Assembly: GCA_041645555.1 (NCBI GenBank) | Contig: JBAZPX010000001.1 | Span: 237,473 to 301,472 of the forward strand | DNA: 64,000 bases | Reading direction: 5' to 3' | Origin: JAQTRU01 sp041645555 | GTDB taxonomy: Bacteria; Patescibacteriota; Patescibacteriia; Patescibacteriales; JAQTRU01 | Shown: piece after piece, positions 41,529 to 49,957 of the stretch | Numbering within the stretch: the stretch's first letter is position 1 | How the letters are laid out: the number at the start of each line of letters is the position of its first letter | The notes under the pieces: model-generated | The model's database searches: none | Told to the model about the DNA's origin: nothing | What the model saw: the letters and a program-made list of their open reading frames with translations, nothing else | Program-made: the position numbers and the translations under genes

Positions 41529-43209
41529 TGGCAGAGAGATAAACTGCCTGCTCGGAAAAACTATAATGGAAGTAGCGCGGGAGAACGGTATTTTTATCCC
41601 CGGGCTTTGTTATCATCCGGATTTTCCCGTTAAGGGCAATTGCCGGATTTGTGTTGTAGAAATCAGGGGCAAGAAAAAACTTTCCTTATCTTGTAAAACG
41701 AAAGCTGAAGATGGTATGGAAATATGGACTGATACGGCCAGGGTTAAAAAATCGCGTAATTTAAATATTGAACTGATTTTTGCCGAACATATTGAAAAAT
41801 GCCCGACCTGCATCTGGAATGTCCATTGCGGCCTCCTGGATTTAGCGGAAAGGTATAAAATTGAAATAAAGCGTTTTCCTGACCGCAAAGGGAAAAGAAA
41901 AACTCATAAATTCGCCAATGCTGTGGAAATTGACGGGACTCAATGCATTGATTGCCGCAATTGCCTTGACGCCTGTTCGCTTTTGCAGAATATTAATTAT
42001 TTAGAGCTACAAGGGAAAGGAATTGACCAAGAAGTGGTTCCGGTTAAAAACAAGAAGATAGATTGCATTTATTGCGGGCAATGCGCGGTTCATTGCCCGG
42101 TCGGAGCGGCCCAGGAGCAGAGCCAGTGGGAAATGGTGGGGAAAGCCATAGCCAGTAAGAAGAAAATTGTGGTTGCCCAGTTTGCTCCGTCTATTCGGGT
42201 CAGTATCGGCGAAGAATTTAATTTGCCTTATGGAGAAATTTTAACCGGACAGGTGGTGGCCGGTTTGAAAGAATTGGGATTCAATTATGTTTTTGACGTT
42301 AGTTTCGGGGCTGATATGACAACTATGGTGGAAGCGCAGGAATTGTTGGAGCGTTTAAATAAGAAAGGAGTTACGCCGATGATAACTTCCTGCTGCCCGG
42401 CTTGGGTAAAATATGTTGAATTTTATCATCCCGAATTAATTCCTAATTTAACTACGGCCCGCAGCCCCCAAATTCATACCGGCGGAGCGGTAAAAACTTA
42501 TTGGGCGGATAAAATGAAAATTAACCCCAAAGATATTACGGTTGTTTCTGTAATGCCCTGCACGGCTAAAAAGTTTGAAGCCACGCGGCCGGAATTAAAA
42601 GCAAAAGGCCTTTTCCCCGTAGATTACGTTTTAACTACCAGAGAGTTCGCCTGGCTTCTTAAAAAGAACCATATTGATTTTCCTAAGTTAAAGCCGGCTA
42701 AAGCCGATGATATTTTAGGAGAATATAGCGGAGCCGGCGTTATTTATGGTGGCAGCGGCGGAGTGATGGAGTCGGCTTTGCGCACTGCCCAATTTTTAGC
42801 CTGCGGAAAAAATAAAGGAAAAATTTGCCAAACTCAGCTTGATTTTAAAGGGGTGCGCGGACTGGCTGGCGTAAAAGAAACGATTATATCCGTGGCGGGC
42901 AAGAAATTGCGAGTGGCCGTAGTGAACGGTATCGGCAATATAGAACCGGTGATAACCAATTTAAATAAATATGATTATATAGAAGTTATGGCTTGTCCGG
43001 GCGGCTGTATTGGCGGCGGCGGAGAGCCAATTCCAACTACAGACGAGATTAGAAAAAAGAGAATGGCTGCTTTGTATGAATTAGATAAAAGCAAAAAAAT
43101 AAGAAAAGCCCATGAAAATAAGGGAGTCTTAGAAGTTTTAAAATGGCTGAAAGGGCAAGGTAAATTAGAGCATCAAATTTTACATACGGAGTATAAGAAA
43201 AGAAGTTAG
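41503..43209 (+). CDS. hydA: [FeFe]-hydrogenase large subunit (group A)
   Basis: This 568-aa protein reduces protons to H2, probably with NADH via the NuoF-like partner. Domains in order: [2Fe-2S] ferredoxin (C-x10-C-x2-C, residues about 35-65); His-ligated [4Fe-4S] (HIEKCPTCIWNVHC); two [4Fe-4S] sites (CIDCRNCLDAC, CIYCGQCAVHCPVG); then the H-cluster domain. All three H-cluster signatures are complete: TSCCPAW (295-301), MPCTAKKFEA (from 351) and EVMACPGGCIGGGGEP (from 494). The frame runs upstream to 41338 inside the previous gene, but ATG 41503 starts the ferredoxin fold. The HydE, HydF and HydG maturases are not in the window. Confidence 0.94.
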   Translation: MKKIRIKINGREINCLLGKTIMEVARENGIFIPGLCYHPDFPVKGNCRICVVEIRGKKKLSLSCKTKAEDGMEIWTDTARVKKSRNLNIELIFAEHIEKCPTCIWNVHCGLLDLAERYKIEIKRFPDRKGKRKTHKFANAVEIDGTQCIDCRNCLDACSLLQNINYLELQGKGIDQEVVPVKNKKIDCIYCGQCAVHCPVGAAQEQSQWEMVGKAIASKKKIVVAQFAPSIRVSIGEEFNLPYGEILTGQVVAGLKELGFNYVFDVSFGADMTTMVEAQELLERLNKKGVTPMITSCCPAWVKYVEFYHPELIPNLTTARSPQIHTGGAVKTYWADKMKINPKDITVVSVMPCTAKKFEATRPELKAKGLFPVDYVLTTREFAWLLKKNHIDFPKLKPAKADDILGEYSGAGVIYGGSGGVMESALRTAQFLACGKNKGKICQTQLDFKGVRGLAGVKETIISVAGKKLRVAVVNGIGNIEPVITNLNKYDYIEVMACPGGCIGGGGEPIPTTDEIRKKRMAALYELDKSKKIRKAHENKGVLEVLKWLKGQGKLEHQILHTEYKKRS

Positions 43210-43223
43210 AAATTAATAAATAC

Positions 43224-43757
43224 ATGATTTACATTCAAGAACAAACTATGACTCGCGTGGATGCCCGGGCGATAGCGCAATTTTTAGGGTTGGCCGGCGT
43301 GGCTACGCTTCTGCCGTTTTTTATTCATCTGCAATGGATAACCGGCCCGATTATTAACGCTATTTTAATTTTAATCCTATTTTTAGTGGGAATCCGCAGC
43401 GCTTTGGTAGTCTGCTTAATTCCTTCTCTAATGGCTTTAGCCGGGGGTTTGCTGCCAGCAATTTTAGCGCCGGTTATACCTTTTATTATGATTAGCAATG
43501 TTATTTTTGTCTTAAGCATTGAGTGGATTTATAATCAAAATAAAAATGAAGTTAGGGGCTATTGGCTGGGAGTTTTAGTCGGCGCTGGGTTAAAGTTTTT
43601 ATTTTTATTAGCTAGTGTAAATCTTATCGGTCGGCTATTAATAAAGCAGGAACTGACGATTAAAGTGGCGCAGATAATGAGTTGGCCGCAATTTGCCACG
43701 GCCGTAGCCGGCGGTTTGATTGCCTGGTTAGTGCTAAAATGGTTAAAGAGATTTTAA
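43224..43757 (+). CDS. Hydrogenase-associated integral membrane protein
   Basis: This 177-aa protein has five or six membrane segments (FLGLAGVATLLPFFIHL, ITGPIINAILILILFLVGI, ALVVCLIPSLMALAGGLLPAIL, MISNVIFVLSIEWIY, GVLVGAGLKFLFLLASVNLI, and a C-terminal one). It looks like the S-component-type (ECF) membrane proteins, and small proteins of this type often follow [FeFe]-hydrogenase genes, sometimes labelled iron hydrogenase. It has no Cys clusters itself, so that label would be wrong. It may carry a cofactor, metal or vitamin. It starts 14 bp after hydA. The ATG at 43248 (MTRVDARAIAQF) is an alternative start. Confidence 0.7.
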   Translation: MIYIQEQTMTRVDARAIAQFLGLAGVATLLPFFIHLQWITGPIINAILILILFLVGIRSALVVCLIPSLMALAGGLLPAILAPVIPFIMISNVIFVLSIEWIYNQNKNEVRGYWLGVLVGAGLKFLFLLASVNLIGRLLIKQELTIKVAQIMSWPQFATAVAGGLIAWLVLKWLKRF

Positions 43758-43760
43758 TAT

Positions 43761-44186
43761 ATGGAAAAGAAATATCCTCGCGTTGGTGTCGGCGTAATGA
43801 TACAAAATGAAAAAGGCGAAGTTTTGATGGGTTTGCGTTTGGCTCCCATACCTGATGAATGGTGTTTTCCGGGTGGTAGTTTGGAATTTGGTGAAAATAT
43901 TGAAAAAGCAACTATAAGAGAGGCGGAAGAGGAGACGGGTTTGAAAGTCAGCAATTTAGAGCTTATCGCCGTTGTTGAAGAGAAGCGTTATATAATTATA
44001 AATAATAAACATTATATAGTTATTGGTTTTAGGGCTGGAAAATATAGCGGAGAACCCAGATTGATGGAACCGGATAAATTTAGAGAATGGAAATGGTTCA
44101 GCCTGGATAATTTGCCAGATAAGATGTTAGAAGCTACCGAATTAATAATAAAGAATTATAAAGCCGGAAAGATTTATCAGGGTTAA
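43761..44186 (+). CDS. Nudix hydrolase
   Basis: This 141-aa protein has a complete Nudix box, GGSLEFGENIEKATIREAEEETGL (residues ~37-60), in which REAEEE binds Mg2+. Such proteins cleave nucleoside diphosphates linked to another group. The VGVGVMIQNEKGEVLMGLRL opening resembles the ADP-ribose/nucleotide-sugar or dCTP/dNTP-cleaning groups, and the substrate is not clear. It follows the membrane protein gene by 3 bp, so it is probably the last gene of the hydrogenase operon, which ends at the terminator at 44207-44239. Confidence 0.88.
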   Translation: MEKKYPRVGVGVMIQNEKGEVLMGLRLAPIPDEWCFPGGSLEFGENIEKATIREAEEETGLKVSNLELIAVVEEKRYIIINNKHYIVIGFRAGKYSGEPRLMEPDKFREWKWFSLDNLPDKMLEATELIIKNYKAGKIYQG

Positions 44187-44206
44187 GGAAATTATTAAAG
44201 ATATAA

Positions 44207-44239
44207 AAAACACCGCTTTATTGAAATCCGGTGTTTTTT
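44207..44239 (+). terminator. Terminator after the hydrogenase/Nudix operon
   Basis: AAACACCG and CGGTGTTT pair over a 13-nt loop, followed by TTTTG. It ends 3 bp before the next promoter. Confidence 0.8.
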
Positions 44240-44241
44240 GA

Positions 44242-44270
44242 TTGACATAAAGAAATGAGTATGTTAGCAT
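44242..44270 (+). promoter_or_regulatory. Promoter of the 44321 gene
   Basis: TTGACA (44242-44247), 17 bp, TAGCAT (44265-44270) with an extended-10 TGT. Confidence 0.7.
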
Positions 44271-44320
44271 AAAAAACTAGTCAAAAACAAAAACTTTGTT
44301 CTTTTTGGAAGGGGGAAGCA

Positions 44321-44695
44321 ATGAGGACGGGCATAGTGGAGCTTTTGAGCCGGGTAGGAAAACCGTCAAGCTCAAAACCAGGAGATCCTGGATTTAAAAA
44401 TGAATTAGTGCGGATTTTCGTCGGTTTCATCAAGACGGAGATGACGAAAGGCAAGGACGAAGAAGCTTTGGAAATTTTTAAAACCATTCTTGTTTTTGTT
44501 CCCAAACTGCCGCCTGATTTTGTTGAAAGAATTTTTGAGGGCGCGCCGATTTTTGCCGCCCTGGTGGCGAAGATGGTTATTGACGAAATGATGTCAAAAT
44601 TAGGTCTTGAAGAAAAAAGGGCCAGGGAGCTTCAAAAATTGGCGGAAGAGTATGCCCGAAGGTCGAAAATAGTGCCGCCGCCCCAATCTATTTAA
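44321..44695 (+). CDS. Hypothetical protein, stand-alone unit
   Basis: I do not recognise this 124-aa protein. It is mostly alpha-helical, with LVRIFVGFIKTEM, ALEIFKTILVFVPKLPPDFVERIFEGAPIFAALVAKMVIDEMM and a charged C-terminal helix (EEKRARELQKLAEEYARR). The middle helix is hydrophobic but interrupted by charges, so it is probably soluble. It has a strong SD (GGAAGGGGGAAGC before ATG), its own promoter and its own terminator, and higher G+C than cca and the Nudix gene. It belongs to the same class as the genes at 7487, 16041, 16976 and 56498. Confidence 0.75.
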   Translation: MRTGIVELLSRVGKPSSSKPGDPGFKNELVRIFVGFIKTEMTKGKDEEALEIFKTILVFVPKLPPDFVERIFEGAPIFAALVAKMVIDEMMSKLGLEEKRARELQKLAEEYARRSKIVPPPQSI

Positions 44696-44735
44696 AGGGT
44701 GATTTGTTTGAAAGCAAATTACCCTTATTTTTTTT
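44695..44735 (+). terminator. Terminator of the 44321 gene
   Basis: AAGGGTGATTTG-TTTGAAAG-CAAATTACCCTT, a 12-bp stem with one G-U, followed by ATTTTTTTT. Confidence 0.85.
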
Positions 44736-44809
44736 ACTGTTTTTTTGACTAAATTTTAATTTTTCGGTATTATTTAAGATGGGTTATGCCAATTTAAAAG
44801 TTGGCTTTT

Positions 44810-44860
44810 TATGTTATAATATGATTAGATGCGCCACTACAAATGGCGTTCATCCGAATT
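44810..44860 (+). promoter_or_regulatory. cca promoter and leader hairpin
   Basis: An extended -10 (TGT TATAAT, about 44812-44820) is followed within about 9 nt by GATGCGCCA-CTACAAA-TGGCGTTCATC. This pairs as GATG/CATC plus CGCCA/TGGCG with a 2-nt bulge. The hairpin would sit at the extreme 5' end of the cca mRNA. Confidence 0.5.
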
Positions 44861-44871
44861 AAATAAGGAAT

Positions 44872-46371
44872 ATGGAAAAAAAGATAGACATACCGGGGTA
44901 TGTCCAAGAAATAACAGAAAAATTGGAAAAAGCGGGCTTTGCGGCCCATATTGTAGGCGGATGCGTGCGTGATTTATTATTGAGTAAAACAGTAAAAGAT
45001 TGGGACATAACTACTAATGCCAGGCCGGAAGAAATTTTAAAAGTTTTTGTTCTAGGAAAATATGAAAATAAATTCGGCACAGTCTTGGTGCCGATTAAAA
45101 ATAAAGAAGGTAAAACCGAAGACGTTGTAGAAATAACTACTTATAGAAGCGAACAGGGTTATAGCGACCGTAGGCACCCGGACGAGGTTAGATTTGAAGA
45201 TAGTTTGGATAAGGATTTAGAGAGAAGGGATTTTACGATAAATGCAATGGCCATCCAGATTTCAGATTTCAGATTTCAGATTTCAGATTTGCGAGACGCC
45301 ATAGTTCAACATAAAGTTGAGATTGTTGATTTGTTCGGAGGGAGGAAAGATTTAGAGAAAAAAATTATCCGGGCGGTTGGGGAGCCGGTTGATAGGTTAA
45401 AAGAAGACGCCTTGCGCATGATGCGGGCGATAAGATTTTCCTGCCAATTAGGATTTTCAATTGAACCGAAAACCGAAAGAGCCATAAAAAAAATGGCTGG
45501 CGGGATTAAATTTATTTCCCAGGAAAGAATACGGGATGAGCTTGTTAAAATTTTGGAAACCGAAAAATCTTATGAAGGCATAATGTTTCTCCATAATAAT
45601 AAGTTGTTGCAATATATTCTGCCAGAGCTCGAGCGGGGAGTCGGTGTAGACCAAAATCGGCATCATATTTACACGGTTTTTAACCATTCGGTTTTATCTT
45701 TAAAATATTGCCCGAACAAAGATTGGCGAGTAAAATTCGCTTCCCTGCTTCATGATATTGCTAAGCCGCAGGCCAAAAGGTTTATTGGCGGAGATGCCAC
45801 TTTCTACAATCATGACATTATCGGGGCGAAAATCGCTAAAAAAATAATGCAGCGCCTGAAGTTCTCCAATGAAGATTTGGAAAAAGTGACGAATCTAATC
45901 CGCCACCATATGTTTTATTATAACGTCGGCGAAGTAACCGAGGCCTCGGTCAGGCGCTTGATTAAGAAAGCGGGAGAGGAAAATCTGGCTGATTTAATTG
46001 ACTTGCGCGTGGCGGACCGGCTGGGGTCAGGCGTGCCTAAGGCCAAACCCTATAAACTGCGGCACCTTGAATATATGATGGAGAAAGTCAGGAAAGACCC
46101 GATTTGCGCGAAGATGTTAAAAATAAACGGCGATGATTTAATGAAATTTTTGAAAATAACTCCGGGACCGAAAATCGGGGCGATTTTGGATGTGCTTTTG
46201 TCAGAAGTAATTGAAGACCCGAAATTGAATGATAAAAAATATCTGGAAAAGAGAAGCAAGGAACTAAACGAGATGGAGTTGGACGAATTAAGAAAAAAAG
46301 CTAAAGGCAGAATTGAAGAAAAGAAAATGGAGGATGATAAAGAATTAAAGGGAGAATTTTGGGTGAAGTAA
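44872..46371 (+). CDS. cca: CCA-adding enzyme / tRNA nucleotidyltransferase with HD domain
   Basis: This 499-aa class II nucleotidyltransferase adds or repairs the CCA end, needed here because at least two tRNAs in the window lack encoded CCA. HIVGGCVRDLLLSKTVKDWDITTNA is the catalytic head with its DxD metal site. RRDFTINAMAIQ and RMMRAIRFSCQLGFSI are typical later motifs, and LLHDIAKPQAKR is the HD phosphohydrolase motif. Within motif B, five perfect CAGATTT heptamers (45256-45290) encode ISDFRFQISDFRFQISDL, which replaces the usual short loop. A 7-bp repeat can shift the frame if it slips. The C-terminus is charged. There is no SD. Confidence 0.93.
   Translation: MEKKIDIPGYVQEITEKLEKAGFAAHIVGGCVRDLLLSKTVKDWDITTNARPEEILKVFVLGKYENKFGTVLVPIKNKEGKTEDVVEITTYRSEQGYSDRRHPDEVRFEDSLDKDLERRDFTINAMAIQISDFRFQISDLRDAIVQHKVEIVDLFGGRKDLEKKIIRAVGEPVDRLKEDALRMMRAIRFSCQLGFSIEPKTERAIKKMAGGIKFISQERIRDELVKILETEKSYEGIMFLHNNKLLQYILPELERGVGVDQNRHHIYTVFNHSVLSLKYCPNKDWRVKFASLLHDIAKPQAKRFIGGDATFYNHDIIGAKIAKKIMQRLKFSNEDLEKVTNLIRHHMFYYNVGEVTEASVRRLIKKAGEENLADLIDLRVADRLGSGVPKAKPYKLRHLEYMMEKVRKDPICAKMLKINGDDLMKFLKITPGPKIGAILDVLLSEVIEDPKLNDKKYLEKRSKELNEMELDELRKKAKGRIEEKKMEDDKELKGEFWVK
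45256..45290. repeat. Heptamer CAGATTT x5 inside cca
   Basis: Five perfect tandem copies (35 bp) are translated in frame. Gain or loss of one copy would frameshift; three copies equal seven codons. Confidence 0.92.
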
Positions 46372-46434
46372 CAATAAAATTTCCGAATTTACTAATTTAC
46401 AAATTTACGAATTACAGAGTTAACTCTGTAATTA

Positions 46435-47226
46435 ATGTTCATGGAAAAATTATTTATTGAAAATAGAAAGGGGCAAAGAATAGCAGTGATAGTGGAAGAA
46501 AATAAAAACGCCAAAGAGCTGGCTTTTGTTATGCATGGTTTGGGCGGGTTTAAAGAACAGCCGCATGTTGAGACTTTTGCCAAGAGTTTTTTAGAAAAAG
46601 GGTTTACTGTGGTACGTTTTGATACTACCAATTCAATCGGCGGAAGCGACGGGAAATACGAAGATGCCACCGCCACTAATTATTATGAGGACTTGGAAGA
46701 TGTTACTTTTTGGGCTGGCGGGCAGGAGTGGTACAAGGAGCCATTTTGGTTAGCAGGCCATAGCTTAGGTGGAATTTGTGTTGCTTTATATGCGCAAAAT
46801 TATTCGGGGAAAGTAAGGGCCATTGCTCCTATATCTACGGTGGTTTCAGGCCAATTAAGCTGGGAGGCCCATACCAAAGAGGAATTAGCCAATTGGGAAA
46901 AAACCGGTTGGCAGATTGTAGAAAGCGTTAGCCGGCCCGGCCTTATTAAAAAATTAAAATGGTCGCACATGGAAGACAGATTAAAATATGATTTATTGCC
47001 CGGAGTTGATAAGCTGACGATGCCGGTTCTTCTAATTGTCGGGGAAGAAGACGATACCACTCCGCTGGCCCACCAAAAAATATTATTTAAGGCCTTGCCG
47101 GGTAAAAAAGAACTGCATATTATTAAAGGCGCTTCCCATACTTTCAGAGAGGCAAAACATTTAAAAGAAATTGAAGAGATATTTTATAAATGGATAGAGC
47201 GTACGGTTCATAACGAAGATGATTAA
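46435..47226 (+). CDS. Alpha/beta-hydrolase (serine aminopeptidase-like, S33/S9 group)
   Basis: This 263-aa protein has VMHGLGGFKEQPH (oxyanion region), LAGHSLGGICVALYA (nucleophile Ser), LLIVGEEDDTTPLAHQ (acid Asp) and IIKGASHTFRE (His). This is the full catalytic triad of the alpha/beta-hydrolase fold. It looks like a cytoplasmic esterase or peptidase; the substrate is unknown. The start may be ATG 46435 or, more likely, 46441 (MEKLFIENRKG). It overlaps the next gene by 8 bp, so the two are likely translated together. Confidence 0.87.
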   Translation: MFMEKLFIENRKGQRIAVIVEENKNAKELAFVMHGLGGFKEQPHVETFAKSFLEKGFTVVRFDTTNSIGGSDGKYEDATATNYYEDLEDVTFWAGGQEWYKEPFWLAGHSLGGICVALYAQNYSGKVRAIAPISTVVSGQLSWEAHTKEELANWEKTGWQIVESVSRPGLIKKLKWSHMEDRLKYDLLPGVDKLTMPVLLIVGEEDDTTPLAHQKILFKALPGKKELHIIKGASHTFREAKHLKEIEEIFYKWIERTVHNEDD

Positions 47227-48217
47227 ATTTATGGACAAAGCAAAAGTTTATTTTATAAAATTAGACGAGTTAAATAAAATTAAAAATTTATTGCCTGGAT
47301 TTACTCCGCCCTTAGGAATAAAAGTTCATTTTGGCGAAGAAGGTAATACTACTTATTTGCCGGCTTCTTATGTCAAAGAGATAGCGGGGATGGTGGAAAA
47401 TCCGGTTTTAGTCGAATGCAACGTTTTATATAAAAGCCCAAGAAGCCAGGCGGCTACGCATAAAAAGTTAGCTAAAGAGCACGGCTTTGATTTTGCAGAA
47501 ATTGATATTCTTGACGGAGAGCTTGGGGATGATGTTGATGCTATAAAAATCAAGGGAGAATTTTTTAAAGAATGCTTTTTAGGCAAGGGCCTGGCTAAAT
47601 ATAAATCATTATTGGTAGTTTCCCATTTTAAGGGCCATATCAGCTCCGGATTCGGCGGCGCGATAAAAAATTTATCCATGGGCCTGGCGGGCAGAAGAGG
47701 GAAACTCGCCCTGCACGCGTTTGTTAAACACCAGGTTAAACAAGCAAAGTGCGTCGCTTGCGGCGTTTGTATTGCCAACTGCCCGGTGGAAGCGGTTGCT
47801 TTTGATGAAAGCGGCAAAGCGAAGATTAATACTGATAAATGCATTAGCTGTTCAAAATGCATGTCGGTTTGTCCGACGGGCGCGATTTCCATTCCCTGGG
47901 GGGAAAAAGACGTAAGCGTTTTTAGAAAAAGGCTGGCCGAGTACGCTTTAGCCGGAGTTTCCGGCAGGCAATGTTTTTATATAAATTTTTTAATAAATAT
48001 TACGGAGAAATGCGATTGTGCTGGTGAGAAAATGGGAAAGATGACAGATGACATCGGAATCCTGGCTTCATCTGACCCGGTAGCGATTGACCAGGCGTCT
48101 TTTGATTTAGTCGTTAAGCAATGTAAAGATTTTGAAAAACAGAATGGGGATGCGCAATTGGAGCATGGAGAAAAAATCGGGCTGGGGACGAGAGAGTATG
48201 AGCTGATAAATGCATAG
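47219..48217 (+). CDS. DUF362 domain protein with two [4Fe-4S] sites
   Basis: This 332-aa protein has an N-terminal DUF362-type domain (GIKVHFGEEGNTTYL, VSHFKGHISSGFGGAIKNLSMG). A ferredoxin-like insert follows, CVACGVCIANCPVEAVAF and CISCSKCMSVCPTGAISIPW, with eight Cys for two [4Fe-4S] clusters. Then comes ILASSDPVAIDQASFDLV. Family members are thought to be Fe-S redox proteins of unknown reaction. No membrane segment is seen. It overlaps the hydrolase before it. ATG 47231 is an alternative start. Confidence 0.87.
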   Translation: MIKFMDKAKVYFIKLDELNKIKNLLPGFTPPLGIKVHFGEEGNTTYLPASYVKEIAGMVENPVLVECNVLYKSPRSQAATHKKLAKEHGFDFAEIDILDGELGDDVDAIKIKGEFFKECFLGKGLAKYKSLLVVSHFKGHISSGFGGAIKNLSMGLAGRRGKLALHAFVKHQVKQAKCVACGVCIANCPVEAVAFDESGKAKINTDKCISCSKCMSVCPTGAISIPWGEKDVSVFRKRLAEYALAGVSGRQCFYINFLINITEKCDCAGEKMGKMTDDIGILASSDPVAIDQASFDLVVKQCKDFEKQNGDAQLEHGEKIGLGTREYELINA

Positions 48218-48224
48218 CGAAAAT

Positions 48225-48330
48225 TTTAAATAACAAATTTTAAATTTTAAATTACGACGGATGGTAAAATTAAGAAATTAAAATTTAGTCATTTAAAATT
48301 CAATTAAAATTTAGAATTTAGAATTTAAAA
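48225..48330. repeat. AAATTTT/TTTAGAA heptamer tracts
   Basis: AAATTTT-AAATTTT and later TTTAGAA-TTTAGAA-TTTAAAA repeats fill the ~150-bp gap before the next gene. Confidence 0.55.
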
Positions 48331-48371
48331 TTAGATAATTATTTAATCCCTAATTAACTAATTACTAGCCC

Positions 48372-48833
48372 ATGGATTTTCCCTATATCGCTAATCTTTG
48401 TTATATTTTAAATAAGGAAAATGAAGTGCTTTTGCAATGTAAGAGCCGGGGATTTGGCGTGGGCAAATGGAACGGGCCGGGCGGAAAGCAGGATCCCGGA
48501 GAGACCATAGAGGAGGCCGGAATCAGGGAAGTAAGGGAAGAAACTGATATAACCGTTAAGAGTTTTAAAAAAATGGGAGAGCTGGAATTTGTTTTCGTTG
48601 AGAATGAAGAATCTAATTTTTTGACCCATGTTTTTGTCTGCCGCGACTGGGAAGGCGTCCCGAAAAATCTAGGCGAAGGGGAATTAAAGTGGTTCAAGAT
48701 TGATGAAGTGCCCTTAGATAAGATGTGGGACTATGACCAGTACTGGCTAAAACCTTTACTTAAAGGCGAGCATCAGCATAAAAGATTTTATTTTGATAAA
48801 GATGGCAAGGTAATGAAATATGAGGAGATATAA
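48372..48833 (+). CDS. Nudix hydrolase, MTH1/MutT-like (8-oxo-dGTPase candidate)
   Basis: This 153-aa Nudix protein has GKWNGPGGKQDPGETIEEAGIREVREET (Nudix box at ~36-58). GKWNGxGGK is the hallmark of the MTH1-like group that cleaves oxidised purine nucleotides such as 8-oxo-dGTP. The tail WDYDQYWLKPLLKGE with its Trp residues fits that group. It overlaps the HD-domain gene by 14 bp, so both are likely in one operon with the next Nudix gene. Confidence 0.88.
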   Translation: MDFPYIANLCYILNKENEVLLQCKSRGFGVGKWNGPGGKQDPGETIEEAGIREVREETDITVKSFKKMGELEFVFVENEESNFLTHVFVCRDWEGVPKNLGEGELKWFKIDEVPLDKMWDYDQYWLKPLLKGEHQHKRFYFDKDGKVMKYEEI

Positions 48834-49419
48834 TTATCAAAAAGTAAGACGAGAAGTGAGAAAGATGGTTAAGAAAGCTTGCTACTCGGCTAATAATCAT
48901 TTTTCCTATACTGACTGGCCATACCATATTTTACCGGTAGTTAATCACAGCCTGCGTTTGGGAAAAATGCTAAAGGCGGATTTGGAAGTTTTGGAATTAG
49001 CAGCTTATTTACATGATTATGCCGGTATCCTGGATTATAGATTATATAAGAATCACCACTTGCATGGCGCCAAATTAGCTGGTAAAATACTTGGCAGTCT
49101 TAATTTCCCTCCGGAAAAGATAAAAAAAGTCCAGGAATGCATTATTAGCCACCGCGGCAGCGTAAGGCTGGAACATAAAAGTAAGGAAGCCAAAATTTTG
49201 GCCTCGGCTGACGCCATGTCGCATTTTACCGAATTGGCCGATATGTTTTATCTAACCTTTGGCATTCACGGATATAAAACTTTAGAAGGAACTAAGTGGC
49301 TTAAAGCTAAATTAGAAAGAAGTTGGGCAAAAATTATGCCGGCCGGGAGGAAATTAGTAAGGGCTGATTATGAAATGGCAAAGAAAATTATAAATAAAGC
49401 GATTTCGCCTAAGGCGTAG
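48820..49419 (+). CDS. HD-domain metal-dependent phosphohydrolase
   Basis: This 199-aa protein has HILPVVNHSLRLG, ELAAYLHDYAG (HD metal motif), NHHLHGAKLAGKIL and ECIISHRGS followed by ILASADAMSHF. These are the His/Asp set of an HD phosphohydrolase, similar to small putative nucleotidases. The substrate is unknown; a nucleotide is likely given its Nudix neighbours. It starts inside the end of the MutT-like gene. The start could also be at an internal ATG (MVKKACYSANNHF, 48865). Confidence 0.85.
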   Translation: MRRYNYQKVRREVRKMVKKACYSANNHFSYTDWPYHILPVVNHSLRLGKMLKADLEVLELAAYLHDYAGILDYRLYKNHHLHGAKLAGKILGSLNFPPEKIKKVQECIISHRGSVRLEHKSKEAKILASADAMSHFTELADMFYLTFGIHGYKTLEGTKWLKAKLERSWAKIMPAGRKLVRADYEMAKKIINKAISPKA

Positions 49420-49455
49420 TTATATTTGCTAAAAAGAGTAACTGTTTTAGGGCTT

Positions 49456-49941
49456 ATGTTATCAGGATATATTAAACATCTGAGAGAAAAGGTGGGCAAA
49501 GAAAAAATTTTAATGCCGACTAATGCGTGTATTATTATAAATGAGCAAGGTCATATTCTTATGCAAGAGCGAGCTGTCCAGAAAAATTGGGGTTGCCCGG
49601 GCGGACTTATGGATCTAGAAGAAACTGTACTTGAGGGCGTAAAGCGTGAAGTTCTGGAAGAAACAGGCCTTGAGATCCGTAATCCCGTACTGTTTGGTAT
49701 ATATTCCGGGATGCCGCATTACGAAGCTACCTACCCGAACGGAGATATGACCCAATCGGTACTCATGGTATTTCTGGCCCGCAATTTTTCAGGGCAGCTT
49801 AAAAGCGATGAGGAGTCCTTGACCTTAAAATTTTTTCCTTTAGACAATTTACCGCAACCGCTTAATAAACATCACGCGGAATATCTTGGCCATTATCAAG
49901 AATACGTAGCGGGCAAAAAGGAAATTCCAATTATTTTGTAA
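49456..49941 (+). CDS. Nudix hydrolase
   Basis: This 161-aa Nudix protein starts MLSGYIKHLREKVGKEKILMPTN, typical of the bacterial group with an N-terminal helix. The Nudix box is GGLMDLEETVLEGVKREVLEETGL, followed by FGIYSGMPHYEATYPNGD, which resembles NDP-sugar or ADP-ribose-type hydrolases. The frame extends to a TTG at 49426 but ATG 49456 fits the family. It is the third Nudix gene within 6 kb. Confidence 0.87.
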   Translation: MLSGYIKHLREKVGKEKILMPTNACIIINEQGHILMQERAVQKNWGCPGGLMDLEETVLEGVKREVLEETGLEIRNPVLFGIYSGMPHYEATYPNGDMTQSVLMVFLARNFSGQLKSDEESLTLKFFPLDNLPQPLNKHHAEYLGHYQEYVAGKKEIPIIL

Positions 49942-49957
49942 AAGCTCCAAAAGTTAT

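Noticed and set aside
43224..43757. Annotation of the membrane protein as an iron hydrogenase
   Set aside because: It has no Cys motifs or H-cluster signatures; the label seems to come from its neighbourhood.
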